NCBI RefSeq assembly: GCF_046054155.1
Contig: NZ_JBEQCT010000003.1
Span: 186,001 to 250,000 of the forward strand
DNA: 64,000 nucleotides
Direction: 5' to 3'
Origin: Celerinatantimonas yamalensis
GTDB taxonomy: Bacteria; Pseudomonadota; Gammaproteobacteria; Enterobacterales; Celerinatantimonadaceae
Of the stretch, positions 24,440-32,003 are shown piece by piece. Within the stretch, counting starts at the first letter, position 1. Each line of letters opens with the position of its first letter. A model generated the notes under the pieces. That model saw only the letters and a list, made by a program, of their open reading frames with translations, did not search any database and was not told the DNA's origin. The translations under genes and the position numbers were made by a program.

Positions 24440-24715
24440 CTAGCGACGCTGACAAGTTGTACATCCACGGCACGCCTGCCTAGTTTTTTGGGTCAATCGT
24501 GAACGTTGCACTCTACAGTATGCATTTTTTAGAGCTTTACGTGCACAGAACCAGTCGTCCGGTTTTTCTAAAATTAGGTAGCCGTTAAACCGCTTAACTA
24601 GTTCAAGGCGATACTCTTGGATAAACTGATTGTCATAATCAATTTCAAAGAAATCAAGAGCTTGTTCAATTGATGTGAAGCTATCGATTATTTCGCTAAT
24701 TGTCGGTTTACTCAT
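24440..24715 (-). CDS. NifW-like small protein
   Basis: This 91-residue minus-strand protein contains a stretch resembling NifW (nitrogenase-stabilising/protective protein): SIEQALDFFEIDYDNQFIQE followed by YRLELVKRFNGYLILEK. The C-terminus differs, ending in a cysteine-rich CRGCTTC motif. No other nif genes are in the window. NifW-like proteins also occur in bacteria without obvious nitrogenase clusters, so the role is open. It runs opposite to most of the surrounding genes, which is unusual in a cassette array. Confidence 0.5.
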   Translation of the reverse strand: MSKPTISEIIDSFTSIEQALDFFEIDYDNQFIQEYRLELVKRFNGYLILEKPDDWFCARKALKNAYCRVQRSRLTQKTRQACRGCTTCQRR

Positions 24716-24935
24716 TTGATATTATGGATAAGCATTGAATTTATGTAAGCTAACATAAACGTTTGAAGTGAAGTTTGATGTGCGTTCAAAAGTAGTTCTA
24801 ATATAAATATTTATACCAAAACGCGAGTTTGGGGCAGCCAGCTTGGATATATGCGCTAGCTTTGCCAGAGTGGCGTAACATTGGCACTCCATGTTATGTT
24901 TGCCAGCAAATGCAAATATATGCAAGGGAAAGGTT

Positions 24936-25556
24936 ATGAGTAGTTATTTTGATAGAATGGCTAATGATTGGGATAAAAATAGACTAAAAGTTGAACGCGC
25001 CAAGATAACAGCCCATAAAATCAAAGAAATTGATTTTAATTCATACAACAGTTGTATTGATTTTGGTAGTGGCACGGGTTTACTTGGTGTCCAGCTAAAA
25101 GATACTTTTACAAAAATTCACCTTGCTGATTCATCAACTGAAATGCTCAATGTGGCTCGTCGCAAATTAGCTGAGTCTAAGATAGCGAACGTTGAAACTC
25201 ATCACGTGAATCGGCTCTCTGATCTAACTTCGAAGCACTCAGCGATCGTTACCCTTATGGCACTGCATCATATTGACAATGTGAAAGACTTTTTTGTTGA
25301 AGCGTATGGTCTATTGGAGCAAAAAGGGACTTTGATCATCGCTGACTTATATGAAGAAGATGGGTCTTTTCATAAACATGATCTTTCATTCAAAGGTCAC
25401 AATGGCTTTGATGTACAGGTATTATCGAATGTCGCTGAAAGTGCGGGGTTTAAGGTGGAAAAATTAGAGCAATATTATGAAATATGGAAGGAAAACTTTG
25501 ATGGTAAAAAAGTGTCTTATCCATTATTTATGTTTGTAGCAAAACGGTTTGAATAA
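24936..25556 (+). CDS. Class I SAM-dependent methyltransferase
   Basis: This 206-residue protein uses ATG 24936 with GGGAAAGG upstream. It has the SAM-binding motif I (SCIDFGSGTGLLGVQLKD), motif II (IHLADSSTEMLNVARRK), the post-motif LMALHHIDNVKDFF and motif III (GTLIIADLYEEDGSFH). The layout is that of UbiE/COQ5-type small-molecule methyltransferases. The acceptor is unknown. An upstream in-frame ATG at 24891 lies in attC-like sequence (GTAACA ... GTTATG) and is less likely. Confidence 0.8.
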   Translation: MSSYFDRMANDWDKNRLKVERAKITAHKIKEIDFNSYNSCIDFGSGTGLLGVQLKDTFTKIHLADSSTEMLNVARRKLAESKIANVETHHVNRLSDLTSKHSAIVTLMALHHIDNVKDFFVEAYGLLEQKGTLIIADLYEEDGSFHKHDLSFKGHNGFDVQVLSNVAESAGFKVEKLEQYYEIWKENFDGKKVSYPLFMFVAKRFE

Positions 25557-26124
25557 ACACGTCACTAAACACGAAAAGCCGCCCTATTCGCCCTCATACA
25601 GTCACTCATTGACGCAGAGATCGCTTGATATGCGGATAGACAGATAAACAGATATATCGATCACTTCTTTGCCTCGAGTCACTGTTGATATGCATTGAAT
25701 TGACGATGCAACATTACTCGGACTTTATTTAAGCCGCCCCAGATAGAAGCCTGATGGCTCAGCCGCGTTACGAGAAATTTGGTTTTGTCGTTGTTGAACG
25801 GCACTATTTCGCGCGTCTCGGAGTTATTATTCCAAACGCTCTTATGAGGCGCATTGAGCCTGATACCTAACCTGTCGCCTGACGCTTGATACATGAAGCT
25901 GTTTTTCAAAACCACGCCAGTTGGTTTGCCAGTGGTTAGCTGCTTATTGGATCTACTTTTGAGCTGTCATTAAAAGCGGGGGATATTGCTGTCATGCCAC
26001 CCCCGCAGCTTGCATTCACTATAAAATGTCACAAATTTCGTGGGTCATTTCATACCGTCATCATACCAGTGAACGTTGTTTGGTATTCTTGTTGTCACTT
26101 AGCTTCAATAAAATAATATTATCT
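25557..26124. other. Gene-poor stretch, 0.57 kb
   Basis: The only long frame is a 78-codon minus-strand one at 25679-25915 (GTG start; VLKNSFMYQASGDRLGIRLN...) with protein-like composition but no recognised family. AGCTAACCACTGGC on the minus strand next to it loosely resembles an attC core. The stretch may hold a reversed or eroded cassette. Confidence 0.3.
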
Positions 26125-26155
26125 TTGACTTCAACCTTACTTGAGGTTTTAGGCT
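26125..26155 (+). promoter_or_regulatory. SoxR/MerR-type promoter and operator
   Basis: TTGACT (26125-26130) and TAGGCT (26150-26155) are separated by 19 bp, the long spacer typical of MerR-family promoters. The spacer holds CTTCAACCTTACTTGAGG (26129-26146), which matches the SoxR box CCTCAAGTTAACTTGAGG at 14 of 18 positions, with the TCAA-N6-TTGA core exact. It drives the small membrane-protein gene at 26187. Confidence 0.6.
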
Positions 26156-26186
26156 TTACTTTAACTGAGGATAAGTAGAGTTGATT

Positions 26187-26336
26187 ATGCAAAATAATTA
26201 TGTCAGAGAACTATCGATCAAAAGCTATCAAGAAGAACCGACAAAAAATGTTAACCGCCCGAAGAGAAGGGTGTTTCACCTACCTAGTTTTATAGTCGGT
26301 ATAGTGCTGTCGGTGGCACTAATGAGCCTTTTTTAA
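26187..26336 (+). CDS. Small single-pass membrane protein
   Basis: This 49-residue protein has a basic segment (NRPKRRVFHLPS) before one hydrophobic helix (FIVGIVLSVALMSLF). Codon use and the promoter just upstream support a real gene. It could also be the severed N-terminus of a larger inner-membrane or membrane-fusion protein, since the helix ends directly at the stop. Control by a redox-sensing SoxR-type activator is suggested by the promoter only. Confidence 0.5.
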   Translation: MQNNYVRELSIKSYQEEPTKNVNRPKRRVFHLPSFIVGIVLSVALMSLF

Positions 26337-26421
26337 GTAGACTGATTTATTGCTGAGCCGCGAAAAGCAATGATGCGGATAAATCGCATAAAAATATAGT
26401 GCCTTGAAGGAGACGTAAATT

Positions 26422-26672
26422 ATGTTCATAGCTGTATATGAATTTGAAATTAAAGAGGGAACAGAAATGGTGTTTCGTGAGGCTTGGTTAAACGTTATAA
26501 AAGCGATTTATCAGTTTTGTGGCAGTTTTGGTTCTCGTCTTCATGTTTCTGACAAACCCACTATCTGGGTTGGATATGCATAATGGCCAAGCCGTGGGCA
26601 GTGGGAAAAGACCACGAACTAACCGATACTTTGTATCTCGTTTCTCGTTTGATGCTGGCGATCGTTGAGCGG
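26422..26672 (+). pseudogene. ABM-type monooxygenase pseudogene
   Basis: The frame starts MFIAVYEFEIKEGTEMVFRE and continues to KPTIWVGYA, where TAA (26581-26583) interrupts WPSRGQWEKT. A further frameshift is needed to reach HELTDTLYLVSRLMLAIVER. Together these match small antibiotic-biosynthesis-monooxygenase (ABM) domain proteins. A stop and a frameshift make it inactive. Confidence 0.6.
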
Positions 26673-26766
26673 GCAAGCCCTGTGACTGGTATGCCAACCT
26701 GTATGGCTTGCCCACCTTAATTGGCATTGAGGTGGTCTTAATAAGGCAAATCACAGGAGGCCAAAC

Positions 26767-27168
26767 ACGGATACGGACATTATCTCAAGCAATGACGCAC
26801 CCGTTGTACAAATCATCAATGACCAAATCAGCACCACTTCGATTGATATTACCAAGAGCTTTGGTAAGCATCATAGAAACGTTTTACGCAAAATAGAAAG
26901 CCTTGAATGCAGTGCAGAATTCCATGCGCTCAATTTTGAGGTTATGGAGAATGAAGTAGAAATAGGGTTAGGCAAAACACGTCAAGAAAAAGCGTATCGC
27001 ATCATCCGCGACGGCTTCGTCTTCTTGGCCATGGGCTTCACCGACACCAAAGCCGCCCAATTCAAAGAAGCCTACATCAACGCGTTTAACCAGATGGAAA
27101 AGCAACTCAACGAGCAAAAACAACTTATCGGCACCTCGATACTGGAAATCGAGAGCTATTCCCTTTAA
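26767..27168 (+). pseudogene. Phage regulatory protein Rha-like, start codon lost, C-terminus broken
   Basis: The frame begins at ACG 26767, 6 bases after a perfect AGGAGG, and reads VVQIINDQISTTSIDITKSF, GKHHRNVLRKIE, AYRIIRDGFVFLAMGFTDTK and FKEAYINAFNQMEKQL. This is the Rha family of lambdoid/P22-like phages. ACG replaces the expected ATG, and the frame ends at TAA 27168. Downstream, other frames still encode related-looking sequence (PDWVNDNGDHIKEYANRTFL, to ~27415). This is a prophage remnant. Confidence 0.65.
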
Positions 27169-27417
27169 GGAAAGTAGCTGATCAACAGCATCGTCACCTC
27201 CATGAAACTCACCAGCAACCCCGTCGTCCTCCCCGCCAGCGACCTAAACGACATGGTACAAGCCATCCGCACTTTCCCAGAAAAATAAGCAAACCCAAAT
27301 CGCACAGCTACGCACACCGGACTGGGTAAACGACAACGGCGACCACATCAAGGAATACGCCAACCGCACCTTCCTAGACGACTGGCCAATGCCCAAGCAT
27401 AAGTCACAAAAATAAAA

Positions 27418-27445
27418 AGCCCACCGAGCGTGGGCTTTCGTTGTT
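27418..27445 (+). terminator. Rho-independent terminator
   Basis: AGCCCAC-CGAGC-GTGGGCT followed by TTCGTTGTT lies at the end of the Rha remnant. It is a compact GC-rich stem with a short T-rich tail. Confidence 0.65.
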
Positions 27446-27614
27446 ACATCGAAATCTTCCTGAAAAATGCCGAAAAAGTCACAATTTATACCTAGTCGTA
27501 TCAAGTAAGAATGACTACTATCAAAATTAACGATATAAAACTGGCCAACCCCACAGTGAACGAAACAGCGCTAACCTGAATTGTGACTCTTTAACGGCAT
27601 AAAAGGATTGAGTT

Positions 27615-28688
27615 ATGTATGAACAAGTTGAGAAACCGAAAGAGAATAAAAGTAGCGCTGTTGCAAATTCTGTTGCCCAGAAAAAGGGTAGTGTGAAGCA
27701 AGGTTTTGGGCTTGTGGATAATCGGCCTGAATCCGTTATTCAAAGAAGAGTGCAGACACTTGCAATCGACTCTATCTCTCAATCCTTTCAGAAAAGGGTA
27801 AATAATGAAGCTTTGGATTCATCTACAACCGAAAAAGAGGTGTTTCAAAGGAAGGTTATAGTAAATGATACTGAAAAAGATATAGATGCGATCCTTGATG
27901 ATGTGGTGGCGAAGACCCAAGGACGCATACAAGGATGGCTGGTGAGTTATATGACTGCTGTTAAGGCGACCAAGTATCTAAATGATAACCTTCGCGGTCA
28001 TATATCTTCTTTACTTGTGAAATACGATACTGAAAACAGATCTTTCGAAGATGGTAGTCATCTTGATTCTCAGGTGATTCAGGATGTTAAATTGGTGATT
28101 TTAAGGTTGGATAACATAGTTGGGATAGATCATCACGACGGTCAATTTTCTCGGACAAATACAAGTGGCGGTGGAAAGGCCTTAAGAATCTATCGAACCA
28201 CAACACGAACCGATTGGAACACGTACTTGCAGACTGGTAGCGTTGCGGGGCTCCTTCACGGGCATGGAGGGGCATTGGGGCAAGCACTTGATTATTTCTA
28301 TAAGTCTAAGAATAAGGGTGTTAATGGCCCCTTATATGATAACGTGATCTTTGAAATTAAATTTACAAAGCAAGCTTTGAATGCAATTGATTATAATGAA
28401 ATCTCTTCAGGTGGTGAGGGTGGAGGGCCAAAAGGAGGGAAGTTAACGGGCAAAAGAGAGCAGAACGATATCCTTGGAGAGGAAAATAGTTTTAGTGTGA
28501 ATTTAAGAGCATGTAGTGATCTTATTATGTCAATGAATCCGACAATTAGACGGGTTGATGAAATGAAAGGTGAGGATTCTCAGTATAGTAAACGTTTGTT
28601 GGAGCTTGCACTGAAGCATGGTGAATACCCTCCTCAGAGCCTCACTGATGAAGAACGTGTTGAATTGGAAGGGTTAAGAGATCTTTAA
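27615..28688 (+). CDS. Orphan toxin/effector-like protein with contractile-injection-system cargo leader
   Basis: This protein is 357 residues. The N-terminal ~50 residues (KENKSSAVANSVAQKKG ... VDNRPESVIQRRVQTLA) match the leader commonly seen on proteins encoded with extracellular contractile injection systems (eCIS), including DUF4157 cargo. The C-terminal domain (about 185-300) has LRIYRTTTRTDWNTYLQTG, LLHGHGGALGQALDYFY, NVIFEIKFTKQALNA and GEENSFSVNL. Their order is reminiscent of ADP-ribosyltransferase-like folds (Arg ... strand ... Glu), but this is only a guess. No sheath, tube or baseplate genes of an eCIS are in the window. It lies between two phage remnants. Confidence 0.6.
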   Translation: MYEQVEKPKENKSSAVANSVAQKKGSVKQGFGLVDNRPESVIQRRVQTLAIDSISQSFQKRVNNEALDSSTTEKEVFQRKVIVNDTEKDIDAILDDVVAKTQGRIQGWLVSYMTAVKATKYLNDNLRGHISSLLVKYDTENRSFEDGSHLDSQVIQDVKLVILRLDNIVGIDHHDGQFSRTNTSGGGKALRIYRTTTRTDWNTYLQTGSVAGLLHGHGGALGQALDYFYKSKNKGVNGPLYDNVIFEIKFTKQALNAIDYNEISSGGEGGGPKGGKLTGKREQNDILGEENSFSVNLRACSDLIMSMNPTIRRVDEMKGEDSQYSKRLLELALKHGEYPPQSLTDEERVELEGLRDL

Positions 28689-28770
28689 GTAAAAAAACAG
28701 CAGCTGAGACTAAGCTTAGATAAGATTATTGAAATCCCATAACAAAACCTAAAAGCCATTGAAAACGTCT

Positions 28771-28820
28771 TTTAGCCCGATTGTTATAGGCAATGAAGAA
28801 GGCCTATAACAATCGCTAAA
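28771..28820. terminator. Long hairpin downstream of the effector gene
   Basis: CGATTGTTATAGGC (28778-28791) and GCCTATAACAATCG (28802-28815) are perfect complements around a 10-nt loop. TTTAG/CTAAA extends the arms after a 2-nt bulge. It is likely a terminator or mobile-element scar. The arms also resemble attC cores, but in the wrong order for one site. Confidence 0.5.
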
Positions 28821-28847
28821 GTCCAAAATTAAATGAATTTGGGGTCA

Positions 28848-28887
28848 GATAAAAAAACACCGATAAAAAACACCGATAAAAAACACC
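28848..28887 (+). repeat. Three tandem copies of a 13-14 bp unit
   Basis: GATAAAAAACACC occurs at 28862-28874 and 28875-28887, with a 14-bp variant at 28848-28861. It is a local duplication in a non-coding spacer. Confidence 0.8.
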
Positions 28888-28921
28888 CCTTAACCTCGTT
28901 AATCCCAAACCAACACCCCCA

Positions 28922-28947
28922 AGCCCATCCTTCCGATGGGCTTTTTC
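28922..28947 (+). terminator. Rho-independent terminator
   Basis: AGCCCATC-CTTCC-GATGGGCT followed by TTTTCGTTTCTG. It lies just upstream of the phage tail gene remnant and probably ended a former phage transcript. Confidence 0.7.
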
Positions 28948-28982
28948 GTTTCTGTTTTTCCATTTTTATCTAAGGAGTAATC

Positions 28983-29441
28983 ATGCGTCAGATGATGTCG
29001 CTCGGTGGTTTTGTGTTTTCGCTGAGCGAAGGCACGCCATACGAGGGTTTGCAGCGCACTAGCGACGGCGGTTGGGTCGCGGTGGCGCGATACGGTCAAA
29101 AGCCGATGAGCCAAAACACCGGCCAACAGTTGGAAAACATCACCGTCACAGGCACGTGGTTTTAAGGCGATAGCATGGCGAATCTCAACGCCTTACGCGC
29201 CTTACAAAACCAGCGAGCGCCGTTGGTGCTGGCCGATGGCTACGGCAATAACTTAGGCCAATGGACGATCAAACGCTTGCAAGAGAAGCAAGACAAGATC
29301 ATCGACAAAGGCCAGTTCAAAATCACCCGTATCGTCCCGAAATTGTTTCCGCCCAGCGTCACCATCGTTGCCACCGCCGCGCCGTTTCAGGTAGAATACG
29401 AGGCGCTGGTGTTACGTCGACCCAAAGTCAAAACAGTCTAA
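28983..29441 (+). pseudogene. P2-like phage tail protein gpU, single in-frame stop
   Basis: One frame, split by TAA at 29163-29165, reads MRQMMSLGGFVFSLSEGTPY and GGWVAVARYGQKPMSQNTG. After the stop it continues GDSMANLNALRALQNQRAPL, GYGNNLGQWTIKRLQEKQDK and FKITRIVPKLFP. This matches the GpU tail family of P2-like phages (about 150 residues). AAGGAG precedes the ATG. The lone stop suggests recent inactivation. It is a prophage remnant, along with the Rha fragment. Confidence 0.7.
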
Positions 29442-29455
29442 TAAGGTGTTAATTT

Positions 29456-30238
29456 GTGGATGATTTTTACTTAGAACAAAAAATGTTAGCTGCTTACTTT
29501 GAAATGCAATGGCTCGATAAGTTGCGTGATGATGGCATAGATGAACGGCTAAAAAGCGAATCCAAGTTTGTTCCTGACTCATTTATCACATCTGATTATC
29601 CTCAGAATATCGCTGAGTTTATTAAGCGCGCCGCTGCGGATGGGTCTATTGCACCGCGCACTGTTCTTGAAGTGGGCGCAGCCCTTGGCAGAAATTGCTA
29701 TGAGTTAGCTAAAAATTTCTCAGCGATAGAAGCGATAACGGTGGTTGAACCATCACATCGATTATTGTCAAATTTTAAGCGCATCCTTATTGATGGTAAG
29801 GATTGTGAATTCCCCTATATTAAGGGCCTCACAGAGCGAGAGAGTTTTCATTTTCAAACGGCGGCTATCACACAAGTATGTAGTCATATTAATTTTTCGT
29901 TGATCGAAGCGCCTTTTGTGCAAGGTGTTGTCGATGGGCAATTTGATCTATCGATTTGCCTAAATGTGTTAGATCAATGTGATTCGCCTCAGGCTATCGT
30001 TGATGCGCTCAAAGCGGCAACGGCTCTCAATGGTATTTTGGTTTTATCCTGCTCCTATCAGTGGCAAAAAAAGCATCTTAAAAATATGGATGAAGCGGTC
30101 GACGATATCAATACGTATTTTGGTGATGGTTGGCTGGCACTTGCTGAGGATGACCATGAATATAAAATCAGAATGAATGAAAGATTTAGTTTGATGTTTC
30201 TCACGCATGTGGTTGCCTATAAAAAGGTTGCGATATAA
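29456..30238 (+). CDS. SAM-dependent methyltransferase-like protein
   Basis: This 260-residue protein has the SAM-binding motif I (RTVLEVGAALGRNCYELAKN), an acidic motif II (ITVVEPSHRLLSNFKRI) and motif post-II (FDLSICLNVLDQCDSPQAIV), then NGILVLSCSYQWQ. It begins with GTG 29456 (AAGGTG upstream). The 5' end is close to the phage remnant, and an attC-like site follows it, so it may be a cassette. The acceptor substrate is unknown. Confidence 0.75.
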   Translation: MDDFYLEQKMLAAYFEMQWLDKLRDDGIDERLKSESKFVPDSFITSDYPQNIAEFIKRAAADGSIAPRTVLEVGAALGRNCYELAKNFSAIEAITVVEPSHRLLSNFKRILIDGKDCEFPYIKGLTERESFHFQTAAITQVCSHINFSLIEAPFVQGVVDGQFDLSICLNVLDQCDSPQAIVDALKAATALNGILVLSCSYQWQKKHLKNMDEAVDDINTYFGDGWLALAEDDHEYKIRMNERFSLMFLTHVVAYKKVAI

Positions 30239-30265
30239 TTTTAGCCTTGCGGTGTATCATAAAAC

Positions 30266-30366
30266 GCTTAATTGGGGGAGCCAAAGCTGCGGGGGCATTA
30301 CGCTGGTTTCGCGCAGTATAGCGCGATGTGACCTCACTTTGCCTGACCATTGGCCCCGTGTTATAT
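30266..30366 (+). repeat. Degenerate attC-like site
   Basis: GCTTAATTGGGGG (from 30266) and GGCCCCGTGTTATAT (to 30366) are imperfect complements, with core AAT instead of AAC and intact GTTATAT. The spacing is about 100 bp and the site lies between two genes. Confidence 0.4.
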
Positions 30367-30392
30367 GTAAAGTCAGCTTTGTGTCTAAAATT

Positions 30393-30424
30393 GACGACTG
30401 GACGACTGGACGACTGGACGACTG
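30393..30424 (+). repeat. Four tandem copies of GACGACTG
   Basis: The perfect 8-bp unit GACGACTG is repeated four times at 30393-30424 in a spacer. It is a possible slippage hot spot. Confidence 0.9.
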
Positions 30425-30513
30425 ATTGTGCTTATAACTCTTATTACAGTTCTTGAGCGTAAAGTTCGCATTGTCTACAATGGCTTACTTTTTATATACA
30501 TCAGGTCATAAAT

Positions 30514-30762
30514 ATGAGCGACATTAACTCAAAGCCAACTTTACCCGATCATCTTTCGGGTAATCCCCGTAACCCTCATCATGTGGCAGAATGTTTTGAA
30601 CACGAAATTGGCATTCGACTTAATGGCAAAGAGCGTACTGATGTTGAGGAATATTGCATTAGTGAAGGTTGGGTCAAAATCCCATCACCTAAAGCGTTAG
30701 ACCGTCGTGGTCAGCCTATTTTGATTAAGCTAAAAGGCACTGTTGAGGCCTACTATATCTAA
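30514..30762 (+). CDS. DUF3297 family protein
   Basis: This 82-residue protein is closely recognisable as DUF3297: LPDHLSGNPRNPHHVAECFE, IGIRLNGKERTDVEEYCISE and GQPILIKLKGTVEAYY. It has the normal length for the family, which has no known function and is widespread in proteobacteria. A hairpin terminator follows. Confidence 0.85.
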   Translation: MSDINSKPTLPDHLSGNPRNPHHVAECFEHEIGIRLNGKERTDVEEYCISEGWVKIPSPKALDRRGQPILIKLKGTVEAYYI

Positions 30763-30774
30763 GCCCATTTTTAT

Positions 30775-30807
30775 CAACACATAGAGCCATATAGACTTTA
30801 TGTGTTG
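30775..30807 (+). terminator. Hairpin after the DUF3297 gene
   Basis: CAACACATA (30775-30783) and TATGTGTTG (30799-30807) are perfect 9-bp arms with a 15-nt loop. They lie 12 bp after the stop codon. Confidence 0.5.
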
Positions 30808-30906
30808 TGTGCAGCGTATTTATTCACTGATATACAAACGCAGCAAAAGCCATGCGGGTCTTTCGCACGATTTATGTGGGTACATGTTCTAAGTGGAACG
30901 AGGAAG

Positions 30907-31380
30907 TTGCAATTGGATTTTATTTTTCTTGCAGATAAACAAGAAATGAAGCCTGTCGTGGCAAAGTGGTATTTCGACAAGTGGGGCCATCTGAATGAAG
31001 GTGCTTCGGTTGCCTCATTTGATAATAAGTTAAATGATTATCTTAACCGAGATAGTCTTCCACTCATGATTATGGCAGTGGAGGATGATTATATCTTGGG
31101 CGTTGCGCAGTTACGCTATCACGAGATGTCGATCTATCCTGAAAAAGAACATTGGCTGGGAGGCGTTTACGTTGATGCGAAGCACCGTGGTAAACATGTT
31201 GCCTCTGCAATCGTTAACAAAATTGAGCAGATCGCCCTTACTTTAGGGGTAAGTGAGATACACTTGCAGACAGAAAGCTTGAATGGTGGGTTATATGCGC
31301 GTTTAGGTTGGCAGCCTGTAGAGCAAGTTAACTATCATGGTGTTGACGTTCAGGTAATGTCTAAAATCATAACGGCATGA
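30907..31380 (+). CDS. GNAT acetyltransferase
   Basis: This protein of about 157 residues uses a TTG start (GAGGAAG just upstream); the frame is open further upstream, but that part lacks protein-like features. Motif A is GGVYVDAKHRGKHVASAIVN, and LYARLGWQPVEQ marks the C-terminal strand. It is intact. The acceptor is unknown. It is flanked by attC-like sequence on the right. Confidence 0.75.
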   Translation: MQLDFIFLADKQEMKPVVAKWYFDKWGHLNEGASVASFDNKLNDYLNRDSLPLMIMAVEDDYILGVAQLRYHEMSIYPEKEHWLGGVYVDAKHRGKHVASAIVNKIEQIALTLGVSEIHLQTESLNGGLYARLGWQPVEQVNYHGVDVQVMSKIITA

Positions 31381-31476
31381 CGAAGCTATCCAAACGATGC
31401 CACGACGGCCTATTTTGGGTGAAAGCATCTGCAAAACGGAGTATCTAGCTCTGTAATTGATGATGGCGTTATATAT
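31374..31476 (+). repeat. Degenerate attC-like site
   Basis: GCGTTATAT (31469-31476) is an intact right core just before the next gene. The left side (CATGACGAAGC) is a poor match to RYYYAAC. It is suggested mainly by position. Confidence 0.3.
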
Positions 31477-31488
31477 TTTGGGACATGA

Positions 31489-31986
31489 ATGGTTGTGGAA
31501 AAAGTTCTTATAAGTGCCTGCCTGTTAGGTAAACAAGTTCGATATGACGGTAATGCGCTATCTGTATCGACAAATATTCTTGATCAGTGGATAGCTTCAG
31601 GGCGAGTTATTTCAATTTGCCCCGAAGTTGATGTAGGGATGCGTATACCTAGGCCACCTGCAGAAATTTCACAAGGAGACGGTTATGGTGTTTGGGCGGG
31701 TACTGCGTCAGTTGTTGAGAGTGCTGGTTTGGATGTGACTGCATATTTCAAAAACGGCGCCCGTATGGCTTTGGCATTATGCAGAAAGTACGCTATTAAT
31801 GTGGCGGTATTGACCGATTATAGTCCTTCATGCGCAAGTTCCGCGATATACGATGGCAGTTTTACGGGCAGCAAAATTGATGGGGTTGGAGTGACGGCGG
31901 CGCTACTTAAAAAGAGTGGTGTCGAAGTTTTTAACCAGCACAACATTGAAGAGGCTAACCAAGTATTGCAACGGATGAGTCGTTAG
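31489..31986 (+). CDS. DUF523 family protein
   Basis: This 165-residue protein has the DUF523 hallmarks: LISACLLGKQVRYDGN at the start, CPEVDVGMRIPRPPAEI and LTDYSPSCASSAIYDGSFTG, with conserved cysteines at about 10, 41 and 115. Function is unknown; thiouracil desulfurase activity has been described for part of the family. It is followed 17 bp later by the PhzF-like gene, so the two may be co-transcribed. Confidence 0.85.
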   Translation: MVVEKVLISACLLGKQVRYDGNALSVSTNILDQWIASGRVISICPEVDVGMRIPRPPAEISQGDGYGVWAGTASVVESAGLDVTAYFKNGARMALALCRKYAINVAVLTDYSPSCASSAIYDGSFTGSKIDGVGVTAALLKKSGVEVFNQHNIEEANQVLQRMSR

Positions 31987-32003
31987 ATGTTGCAGGAGAC
32001 TAT

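Noticed and set aside
25679..25915. 78-codon minus-strand frame
   Set aside because: Protein-like composition but GTG start, no clear ribosome site and no recognised family. Mentioned only in the gap entry.
28848..30424. Tandem repeats considered as a CRISPR array
   Set aside because: The units are 8-14 bp and directly adjoining without spacers, and no cas gene is present.
4900..32000. Search for an integron integrase gene in the cassette region
   Set aside because: No translation shows the tyrosine recombinase or IntI-specific motifs; only transposase fragments of IS3 and RAYT type were found.
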